DNA of 64,000 nucleotides from Streptomyces sp. NRRL F-5126 (lineage in GTDB: Bacteria; Actinomycetota; Actinomycetes; Streptomycetales; Streptomycetaceae), in contig NZ_JOFZ01000012.1 in the NCBI RefSeq assembly GCF_000721265.1, forward strand, positions 186,001 to 250,000, given 5' to 3'. Shown here in pieces: positions 57,261 to 64,000 of this stretch. The first letter of the stretch is position 1; the number at the start of each line of letters is the position of its first letter. Made by a program: the position numbers and the translations under genes. The notes beneath the pieces are model-generated. The model had not been told where the DNA came from, did no database searches, and saw only the letters and a program-made list of their open reading frames with translations.

Positions 57261-58696
57261 TGGCTCCCGGCGGGCGGTCGGGCACCCGCGTCCCCCAGGC
57301 GCCGGGCGGCGGCCCCGCCGGCACGGACGGCGGCCCCGCCACAGCGGACCGCGGGCACGCGGAACAGGCCGGCCTGCGCGCGGCGCTGGGCGGCCTGACC
57401 ACCCGTGGCCGCGCCTTCTTCGCCGCCGGTGTCGCGGCCGTGGCCTGCGCCTACATCCTGGGCCAGCCCGGGCTGCTGCGGGTCGGGCTGCTGGTGCTCG
57501 TGCTCCCGCTGGTCTGCGTCGGCGTCCTGTACCGCACCCGCTACCGGGTCGCGGGCAGCAGGCGCCTGACGCCCGCCCGGGTCGCGGCGGGGTCCGAGGC
57601 CCGCGTGCACCTGCGGATCGACAACGTCTCGCGGCTGCCCACCGGCCTGCTGATGCTCCAGGACCACGTGCCGTACGTGCTGGGGCCGCGCCCCCGCTTC
57701 GTGCTCGACCGCGTGGAGGCGGGCGGCCGCCGCGAGGTGTCCTACCGTGTCCGCTCCGACCTGCGGGGCCGCTACCCGCTCGGACCGCTCCAGCTGCGGC
57801 TCTCCGACCCGTTCGGCATGTGCGAGCTGACTCGCTCCTTCAGCGCGTCCGACACGCTGACGGTCGTCCCGCGCACGCAGGCGCTGCCCGCGGTGCGGCT
57901 GGTGGGCGAGTCCTCCGGGTACGGCGACAGCAGGCAGCGGCGCCCGGCGCTCGCGGGGGACGACGACGTGATCCCGCGCGGCTACCGGCACGGCGACGAC
58001 CTGCGCCGCGTGCACTGGCGTTCGACGGCGCGCTACGGCGAGCTGATGGTGCGCCGCGAGGAGGCGCCGCAGCGCGCCAGGTGCACCGTCCTGCTCGACA
58101 CGCGGGCCGGCGCCTACCGGGGCGCAGGACCCGACTCGGCGTTCGAGTGGGCCGTTTCCGGCGCGGCCTCCGTGCTGACGCACATGCTCCAGCGCGGCTA
58201 CACGGTGCGGCTGCTGACGGCGGGCGGCGCGTCGGTGCCGGGCGAGGGCGGCGAGGGGTACGCCGGCGGCGCGCAGCAGTCCGCCGACTCCATGGGGCTG
58301 CTGATGGACACGCTCGCGGTGGTGGAGCCCGCCGAAGGCGGCGCGCTGTCGCCCGCGTACGACGTGCTGCGCGGCGGCTCCGAGGGACTGCTCGTGGCCT
58401 TCCTCGGCGATCTGGACGGGGAGCAGGCCGCCCTCGCCGCGCGCATGCGGGCCCGCAGCGGCACGGCCGTCGCGTTCCTGCTGGACAGCGGCGAGTGGTC
58501 GCCCGGACCTGCCGCGCCGCCCGCCCCTTCGCCCGGGGCCGGTGGGCGGGCGCGGCAGCTGCGCGAGGCGGGCTGGACCGTGCTGCCCGCGGCGCCCGGC
58601 GCCTCGCTGCCCGCGCTGTGGCGGCAGGCGGCCAAGGAGCGCTCGTTGCCGTACGCGGTGGGCGGCACGGGCGCGAGGTCCGGAGGGGAGTCATGA
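57257..58696 (+). CDS. DUF58 protein
   Basis: The 479-aa product has two N-terminal membrane helices (about 53-90), a beta-rich domain (RVHLRIDNVSRLPTG) and the DUF58 core with DDVIPRGYRHGDDLRRVHWRSTARYGELMVRREE. A VWA-like domain follows (VLLDTRAG). It probably works with the MoxR ATPase. Start GTG 57257 or ATG 57260; both overlap the MoxR stop. Confidence 0.92.
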   Translation: MMAPGGRSGTRVPQAPGGGPAGTDGGPATADRGHAEQAGLRAALGGLTTRGRAFFAAGVAAVACAYILGQPGLLRVGLLVLVLPLVCVGVLYRTRYRVAGSRRLTPARVAAGSEARVHLRIDNVSRLPTGLLMLQDHVPYVLGPRPRFVLDRVEAGGRREVSYRVRSDLRGRYPLGPLQLRLSDPFGMCELTRSFSASDTLTVVPRTQALPAVRLVGESSGYGDSRQRRPALAGDDDVIPRGYRHGDDLRRVHWRSTARYGELMVRREEAPQRARCTVLLDTRAGAYRGAGPDSAFEWAVSGAASVLTHMLQRGYTVRLLTAGGASVPGEGGEGYAGGAQQSADSMGLLMDTLAVVEPAEGGALSPAYDVLRGGSEGLLVAFLGDLDGEQAALAARMRARSGTAVAFLLDSGEWSPGPAAPPAPSPGAGGRARQLREAGWTVLPAAPGASLPALWRQAAKERSLPYAVGGTGARSGGES

Positions 58697-61095
58697 GCGG
58701 CAGGGGAAAGCTCGCGCTGTGTGCGCTGCTCGCCACGCTGCTGGCGGCGTGCGCGCTGGTGCCGCTCGTCAACTCGCTCGCCTGGCTTTTCGAGGCCGCC
58801 GTGATGGCGGCGCTCGTCAGCGGGGCCGGGGCGCTGATGCGCAGGGTGCCGATGGCGCGGACGGTGACAGTCGTGCTCCAGGCGGTCCTGGTGGTGCTGA
58901 TGCTGACGGTCGTGTTCGCGCACTCCACCGCGCCGCTCGGCCTGGTGCCGACACCCGACGTCTTCGAGCGGTTCGGAGCGCTGCTGACCTCGGGCGGCGA
59001 CGACGTCACCCGCTACTCGATCCCGGCGCCGCCGACGGAGGGCATCAAGCTGATGCTGGTCGGCGGGGTGCTCGTCATAGGCCTCGCCGTGGACGCCATC
59101 GCGGTCACGTTCAGGAACGCGGCCCCAGCGGGGCTGCCGCTGCTCGCCCTGTACGCGGTGGCCTCCGGGATCTCCGGCAGCGCGGGCACCGCCGCGAGCT
59201 GGCTGTGGTTCCTGCTCGCCGCCGCCGGATACCTGCTGCTGCTCCTCGCGGAGGGCGGCGACCGGCTGTCGCGGTGGGGCAGGGTCTTCGCAGGACCGGC
59301 CGGGCCTGGGCGTCCGCCCGGCGCGCCGTCGCTGCGCGCGGCCGCGCCCGCGCGCAGCGGCCGCCGTATCGGGGTCGTCGCGCTCGGCATCGCGCTGGTC
59401 GTTCCGCTGGCCCTGCCGGAGCTCGGCGGCGGCCTGCTCGCCGGCCTCGGCGCGGGTGGCGGTACGGGCCTGGGGGGCGGAGGCACGATCTCCGCGGTGA
59501 ACCCGCTGGTGTCGCTGCAGGACGACCTCAACCAGAACGACGACCGCGAGGCGCTGCGCTACCGCACCAACGCGCCGGACTCCCAGGACCTGTACCTGCG
59601 GATCATGGCGCTCGACGAGTTCGACGGCACGACGTGGCGGTTCTCGCAGCGCAAAGTCGGCGACGTGCCCGACCGGCTGCCCACACCGCAGGGCCTGGCC
59701 CCGTCCGTGAGCAGGACGAGGATCAGCACGAGCATCACGTCGGCCCCGTGGTACCGGCAGAACTACCTGCCGATGCCGTACCCGGCATCGCACGTCTCCA
59801 TCAAGGGCCGCTGGCGCTACGAGCCCGAGGGCAGGACGCTCGTCGGCGACCACGGCCAGTCCACCGGGGACGCGCGGTACACCGTCGACAGCCTCCAGGT
59901 GAACCCCACGCGGGCGCAGCTGGCGACGGCGGGTGCGCCGCCGGCGTCGCTCCGGCGTGAGTACACCAAGGTGCCGCGGAACCTGCCCGGGGTGGTGAAG
60001 CGGACCGCCGAGCAGGTCACGGCGGGGGCGAGGAACAACTACGAGCGGGCCGTCGCGCTGCAGAACTGGTTCGCGGAGGACGGCGGCTTCACGTACGACA
60101 CGCACGTCGACTCCGGCACGGGCCCCGGCGCCATCGCCCGGTTCCTCAAGGAAAAGCGCGGCTTCTGCGTCCATTTCTCGTTCACGATGGCGGCCATGGC
60201 CCGGACGCTGGGCATACCGGCACGCGTCGCGGTCGGCTTCGCGCCCGGCACCCCGCAGGCCGACGGCACGGTCGACGTCGCGCTGAGCGACGCGCACGCC
60301 TGGCCCGAGCTGTACTTCCAGGGCGTCGGGTGGACGCGGTTCGAGCCCACGCCGAGCCGGGGCAGCCTGCCCTCGTACACGCTGCCGGTCTCGCCGTCCG
60401 ACCCCGGCTCCGACACCGCGACGCAGCCGGCCGCGCCCGACCGGGCCGCGCCGTCGACGGCGCCCTCCTCGTCGAGCAGCTGCGCGGCGCAGGACCGCCG
60501 CCTCGGCGCCTGCGACCAGGCCGCCCTTCCCGTGGCCCCGCCGACGGCGGGCCCCGGCACGCCGACAGGCGCATGGGTCGGCGCCGGGGTGGGCGGCGCG
60601 GCGGTACTGCTCGTCCTGCTGCTCCCGCTGCTGTACCGGACGCGGGTCAGGGCGCGCAGGCTCGGCAGCGGGACCCATCTCGGGCGCGGCCCGGCCGCGC
60701 CGGCTCAGGCCGCGTGGCGCGAGCTGATCGACACCGCGTGGGACCACGGCATCCCGCCGGACGAGGCGCAGACGCCGCGGCGGGCGGCGGAGCGGATCGT
60801 GCGGCTCGGAAGGCTGGACGAGGAGGCGGCCGCCGCGGTGCACCGGCTGGCCGGGGCGGTGGAGCGCGCCCTGTACGCACCGGGCCCGGCGGAGCCGCCC
60901 GCGGGCCTGGCGCAGGACGTGCGCCGTGCGCGGGCCGCCCTGCGGGCGTCGGCGGGGCGCGGCGCGCGGCTGCGCGCACTTTTGGCGCCGCGGTCGTCCG
61001 TCCGCGCGGTGTGGGCACTGTCGGCCCGGTGGGAGTCGCTGACGTCCCGCCTCGGCCCCGAACGCCTCGTCCCGGCAGCCTGGCGCCGCCGCTGA
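58693..61095 (+). CDS. Membrane-bound transglutaminase-like protein (TgpA family)
   Basis: The 800-aa product has six N-terminal membrane helices (about 5-235), an extracytoplasmic DUF3488-type region, a transglutaminase-like core with Cys in KRGFCVHFSFTMAAMARTLGIPARVAVG and His in DAHAWPELYF, another membrane helix (about 635-655) and a cytoplasmic DUF4129-like end (WRELIDTAWDHGIPPDEAQTPRRAAERI). The expected triad Asp is Glu in FEPTP. ATG overlaps the DUF58 stop. Typical MoxR-DUF58-transglutaminase operon. Confidence 0.93.
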   Translation: MSGRGKLALCALLATLLAACALVPLVNSLAWLFEAAVMAALVSGAGALMRRVPMARTVTVVLQAVLVVLMLTVVFAHSTAPLGLVPTPDVFERFGALLTSGGDDVTRYSIPAPPTEGIKLMLVGGVLVIGLAVDAIAVTFRNAAPAGLPLLALYAVASGISGSAGTAASWLWFLLAAAGYLLLLLAEGGDRLSRWGRVFAGPAGPGRPPGAPSLRAAAPARSGRRIGVVALGIALVVPLALPELGGGLLAGLGAGGGTGLGGGGTISAVNPLVSLQDDLNQNDDREALRYRTNAPDSQDLYLRIMALDEFDGTTWRFSQRKVGDVPDRLPTPQGLAPSVSRTRISTSITSAPWYRQNYLPMPYPASHVSIKGRWRYEPEGRTLVGDHGQSTGDARYTVDSLQVNPTRAQLATAGAPPASLRREYTKVPRNLPGVVKRTAEQVTAGARNNYERAVALQNWFAEDGGFTYDTHVDSGTGPGAIARFLKEKRGFCVHFSFTMAAMARTLGIPARVAVGFAPGTPQADGTVDVALSDAHAWPELYFQGVGWTRFEPTPSRGSLPSYTLPVSPSDPGSDTATQPAAPDRAAPSTAPSSSSSCAAQDRRLGACDQAALPVAPPTAGPGTPTGAWVGAGVGGAAVLLVLLLPLLYRTRVRARRLGSGTHLGRGPAAPAQAAWRELIDTAWDHGIPPDEAQTPRRAAERIVRLGRLDEEAAAAVHRLAGAVERALYAPGPAEPPAGLAQDVRRARAALRASAGRGARLRALLAPRSSVRAVWALSARWESLTSRLGPERLVPAAWRRR

Positions 61096-61741
61096 GCCGC
61101 CTGCCGGCTGGGGCCGCGGGATGGTGGACCGCGCGGGCCGCCGTACGCTCCGGTTCCGCCCGCCGCCGCGGGGCGCGGCGGGGACGTGGGACGCGGGTGC
61201 TGCGCATGCGGACCGCCGGTCACGGCCCGGTGGGCACGGGGGCCACACGCCGGCGTCCGGGACGCCGCCACGGCCGGGGCACAGGCGGCGCGGCGTTGCG
61301 GACGGAGCCGCTCGCCGTCCGTGGCGGGTGCGGGTGCTGACGTGCGCGGGCTGCGTCGGCCGCCGCACGCTCCGTTCTCGCTCCCGCCCGCCCGGCGCGG
61401 GAGGCCAGGCGAGTGGCTGCCACAGACGCGTGCCTGGGCGCCGGCGGCGCGGCCGACGCAGGAAAGGCCTGCTCACGGGTGCCGCTCCGGCCTGGTGGCC
61501 TGCGCCTTGTGCCGGGGTCGCAGGGCATGCGGCTCACGCGGCGCGCTGTCCTCGTCCGCGGCCCGCGGCCCGTGCGTTCAGCGGCAGGTCCGGGCAACGT
61601 CCGGATGCCCGTCCTTCGGCGCGGCCGAGAGGCGGGCTCGGCGGCGGACCCCTGCCCCGGCGCGGTGACGGCCTCGGGCACGCGTGGGCAGGTCCGGAGC
61701 GGCGGCCGATGGCCGCCGGGTGGGCGCGCACGCACGCGCGC
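61096..61741. other. Gene-free GC-rich interval
   Basis: About 650 bp between the convergent transglutaminase and DUF3040 genes. All frames are open for long runs because of base composition, but none shows a recognisable protein, good ribosome site or the codon bias of its neighbours. I see no repeat or RNA structure except the terminator at its right end. Confidence 0.6.
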
Positions 61742-61780
61742 GGCGAAGGGGCGGACGCTCGATGCGTCCGCCCCTTCGCC
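61742..61780. terminator. 17-bp hairpin terminator after DUF3040
   Basis: Perfect 17-bp stem (61742-61758 with 61764-61780), five-base loop, 30 bp beyond the DUF3040 stop. It can act in both directions. Confidence 0.8.
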
Positions 61781-61809
61781 GATACGTACGTGCCGTCAGC
61801 GCCCCGCGC

Positions 61810-62211
61810 TCACTGGCCCTGCTCGTCGCGGCGCCGCTGCCAGCGCTCCTCGATCCTGTCCATCACCGAACGGTGCTGCCGCTGCCTGCGGCCGCCGCCC
61901 ATGACGTGGCCGGGCGCCGCGACCTGCTGCTCGCCCCGCTTGGGCGCCTTGCGCCAGCCCGTGACGGCCAGTACGGCGCAGCCGAGCATGACCAGGAACC
62001 CGACCACGCTGATCCAGATCTGCTGTGCGACCATTCCTGACATCAGGAGCGCGATACCCACCAAGAAGCCAACGACCGCCTGGTAGACCCGTCGCCGGGT
62101 GTGTGTACGCAGCCCGCTTCCCTCGAGCGCTGTCGCGAACTTGGGATCTTCGGCGTACAGCGCTCGCTCCATCTGCTCGAGCATTCGCTGCTCGTGCTCC
62201 GAGAGCGGCAC
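61810..62211 (-). CDS. DUF3040 membrane protein
   Basis: The 133-aa product starts PLSEHEQRMLEQMERALYAEDPKFA, the DUF3040 hallmark, followed by two membrane helices (about 43-62 and 66-86) and a basic tail. DUF3040 proteins lie near the dcw cluster in actinobacteria; function unknown. GTG 62211 with GGAGGA upstream. Confidence 0.92.
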   Translation of the reverse strand: MPLSEHEQRMLEQMERALYAEDPKFATALEGSGLRTHTRRRVYQAVVGFLVGIALLMSGMVAQQIWISVVGFLVMLGCAVLAVTGWRKAPKRGEQQVAAPGHVMGGGRRQRQHRSVMDRIEERWQRRRDEQGQ

Positions 62212-62482
62212 GGAGTCCTCCTAGTCGTCGGCCGCGGGGGCGGCCGGTATGCGGCTCCTCCAGGATAAGCGGCGAATCGCCCCCGAGAAACCCGCCCTCA
62301 ACGCCATTTCGCCTGCCGGACCGCCATGCGGGCTCGGCTGCTGAGGCGTTGATTCCCCAACACGTGATCCCTCATGCCGAATCGTGTACCCCGATCATAC
62401 GGTGCCAAGCCCGCCCGCGGGCGGGCTTGTGTCCTACTCCATGCGGTGTGCACGAGGGTGCGGCAGCGCCCATCAGGACTGA

Positions 62483-63268
62483 TCAGCCGCGCTTGACCGC
62501 GAGCACGTGCAGCTGCGTGGCGACGGCCTTGAACGCCGGCAGGGAGGCCGCCGCCTCCTCCAGCGCGAGGAGCGCTTCGAGGGCGCCTGGCTCGTTGTCG
62601 ACGAGGCCGCCGGGCACGAGGTCGGCGAAGACGCGCACGCCGTGCACCGACTCGACCGCGAGGCCCGCCTGTCCGGCGAGGCCGGTGAGCTGCTCCACGG
62701 TGAAGCGCCGCGGCACCGCGTCGCCGGCCCCCCAGCGTCCCTCCGGGTCGGTCAGCGCCTGCCGGGCCTCCTCGAAGTGCCCGGCGAGGGCGCGGGCCAG
62801 CACGGCGCCGCCGACCCCGGCGGTGAGCAGGCTCAGCGCGCCTCCGGGGCGCAGCGCCTCGACCGCCTTGCGCAGCCCGCCTGCCGGGTCGTCCACGTAC
62901 TCCAGGACGCCGTGGCACAGGACGGCGTCGTAGCCGCCGCGCTCGGCGACGTCGAACAAGCCGTTGACATCGCCCTGGACGCCACGGACGCGATCCGCCA
63001 CCCCCGCCTCCGCCGCCCTGCGCTCCAGCGCGAACAGCGCGTTCGGGCTCGGGTCGACGACGGTGACGCGGTGGCCGAGGCGCGCGACGGGGACCGCGAA
63101 GTTGCCCGTGCCGCCGCCGGTGTCCAGCACGTCGAGCGATGCCCTCCCCGCGGCCTGCGCCCTGCGGGCGAAGGCGCCGTCAAGGACCTCCCAGACCACA
63201 CCGGTGCGCAGGGGGCCGCGGCGGGACGACGGCGACTCGGCGCCCACGGCAGGGGAAGGGTCCGACAC
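62483..63268 (-). CDS. Class I SAM-dependent methyltransferase
   Basis: The 261-aa product has motif I LDVLDTGGGTGNFAVP, the acidic DPSPNAL end of strand 2, VRGVQGDVNGL and CHGVLEYVDDPAGGL. A RRFTVEQLTGLAGQAGL segment is shared with small-molecule methyltransferases. Substrate unknown. GTG 63268, preceded by GAGGAG at ten bases, is preferred to ATG 63313. Confidence 0.9.
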   Translation of the reverse strand: MSDPSPAVGAESPSSRRGPLRTGVVWEVLDGAFARRAQAAGRASLDVLDTGGGTGNFAVPVARLGHRVTVVDPSPNALFALERRAAEAGVADRVRGVQGDVNGLFDVAERGGYDAVLCHGVLEYVDDPAGGLRKAVEALRPGGALSLLTAGVGGAVLARALAGHFEEARQALTDPEGRWGAGDAVPRRFTVEQLTGLAGQAGLAVESVHGVRVFADLVPGGLVDNEPGALEALLALEEAAASLPAFKAVATQLHVLAVKRG

Positions 63269-63389
63269 GGCAGTTGACTCCTCGGCGCGGTGCCGCTTCC
63301 TGCGGCGTTGCATGGATGGTGCGTGCCGCCCACCCTATTGCCTCCCTGCCTCCTCCCCCGTCTCCCGTGCTCCGCCGCGACTCGGCCCG

Positions 63390-63920
63390 TCAGCCGGAGG
63401 CGGCCGAACCGTGGCGGCGCGGCAGCGGCAGCGTCGGCTCCCGTATGAGCAGCCGCTCGACCAGGCGCAGGAACCTCTCGACGTCCCGCAGCAGGTCGTC
63501 CGCGTCACGCGTGCCCGCAGCGCCCCGTATCCCGGCCTCCGCCCTGGCCCGGCGCTGCGCGCCGGCGGCGAACAGGGCGCTCCACTCCGCGAGCTCGGGG
63601 GCGATCTCCGGCAGTACCTCCCAGGCGCTGCGTATGCGGCGGCGGCGCTGCGGCGTGGATTCGGGCCGGCCGCGCGCGGCGAGCACGGCCGCCGCCGTAC
63701 GCAGCGCGGCGAGGTGTGCGGTGGCGTAGCGCTCGTTGGGCGTTTCGAGCGTGCATGCCTCCTCGATCCCGGCCCGGGCCTGGGACAGGAGGTCCAGTGC
63801 AGCGGGCGGGGCCCCTGCCTGCCGCAGCACCGGGTGCACGTCGGTGGGCGGACCGCTCGGCGAGGGGGCCTGGCCGCGTGCCGGCCGCCGGCGCGCGGCG
63901 TCCGCGAAGGAGCCGGCCAT
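63390..63920 (-). CDS. SAV_6107-family HEPN-domain protein
   Basis: The 176-aa helical product matches the actinobacterial SAV_6107 HEPN family: ALDLLSQARAGIEEACTLETPNERYATAHLAALRTAAAVLAARG... and RIRSAWEVLPEIAPELAEWSALFAAGAQRRARAE. A classical RxxxxH RNase motif is not seen. ATG 63920 has a perfect AGGAGG site. Function unknown. Confidence 0.88.
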   Translation of the reverse strand: MAGSFADAARRRPARGQAPSPSGPPTDVHPVLRQAGAPPAALDLLSQARAGIEEACTLETPNERYATAHLAALRTAAAVLAARGRPESTPQRRRRIRSAWEVLPEIAPELAEWSALFAAGAQRRARAEAGIRGAAGTRDADDLLRDVERFLRLVERLLIREPTLPLPRRHGSAASG

Positions 63921-64000
63921 GACGAACCTCCTGTCACGTGTGACGGCACGGTTGCCGTCTGTGTCCCATGGTGAGGGCCACCACTGACAATCGGCTCCGA

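Noticed and set aside
58198..61476. 1092-codon minus-strand frame
   Set aside because: Antisense to the DUF58 and transglutaminase genes, with low-complexity product.
1..64000. tRNA or rRNA genes, insertion sequences, prophage or attachment sites
   Set aside because: Reading both strands by eye I found no tRNA-like cloverleaf, rRNA segment, transposase, integrase or flanking direct repeats. A tRNA covariance scan could not be run.

Overview
This window is a block of chromosome from a high-GC actinomycete, almost certainly a Streptomyces or a close relative. The evidence is very high GC content with G/C at third codon positions, frequent GTG starts, a DivIVA with a Pro-Gln-Gly linker, TrpM, PriA in place of HisA/TrpF, and a division cluster that runs from rsmH to divIVA without ftsA or murC. 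As far as I recall, gene order follows the conserved core of Streptomyces chromosomes. I see no insertion sequence, prophage, CRISPR array, rRNA or tRNA gene.

Layout. (1) 0-8.1 kb, minus strand: a membrane-anchored DsbA-like protein and the tryptophan genes trpE, three small membrane-protein genes, trpC, trpM, trpB and trpA; hisI lies 11 bp upstream of trpE. (2) 8.2-14.8 kb: a DinB-like protein on the plus strand, then a tightly coupled minus-strand histidine operon hisD-hisC-hisB-(55-aa membrane ORF)-hisH-priA-ridA-hisF. There is no trpF; PriA is expected to serve both pathways. (3) 15-30 kb: mixed genes: an uncharacterised protein, a LON-domain protein, YbaK, a 156-bp tandem repeat, DUF2567, an ABC exporter, a NYN RNase-like protein, a small basic protein, DUF2252, a second DsbA-like protein, a dienelactone-hydrolase-like protein, an MscS channel and a Na+/H+ antiporter. 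(4) 29.4-33 kb: GNAT, RluD-type pseudouridine synthase, lspA, and a very unusual DksA/TraR protein with a long histone-H1-like repeat region. (5) 33.2-36.7 kb: a T-box leader and ileS of the type-2 class with a GxHH active-site signature. (6) 36.9-55.1 kb, minus strand: the division and cell-wall (dcw) cluster, transcribed rsmH-ftsL-ftsI-murE-murF-mraY-murD-ftsW-murG-ftsQ-ftsZ-pgeF-yggS-sepF-ylmG-divIVA. (7) 55.4-64 kb: beta-carbonic anhydrase, a MoxR/DUF58/transglutaminase operon, DUF3040, a SAM methyltransferase and a HEPN-domain protein.

How the genes work together. The first third makes Trp and His. The middle holds translation, lipoprotein and envelope housekeeping genes. The last third builds lipid II (MurE, MurF, MraY, MurD, MurG), polymerises and crosslinks septal wall (FtsW, FtsI) and positions division and polar growth (FtsZ, SepF, FtsQ, FtsL, DivIVA). 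Four-base ATGA/GTGA overlaps link many his and dcw genes, which suggests translational coupling. The most unusual items are the histone-like DksA protein with an Asp in place of its fourth zinc ligand, the GxHH IleRS behind a T-box, an unannotated 55-aa membrane protein inside the his operon, a RidA-family protein lacking its usual Arg, a 12-codon ORF overlapping the trpC start, and triple direct repeats upstream of the antiporter. Most of the window is core genome, so I do not claim a wholly new system.
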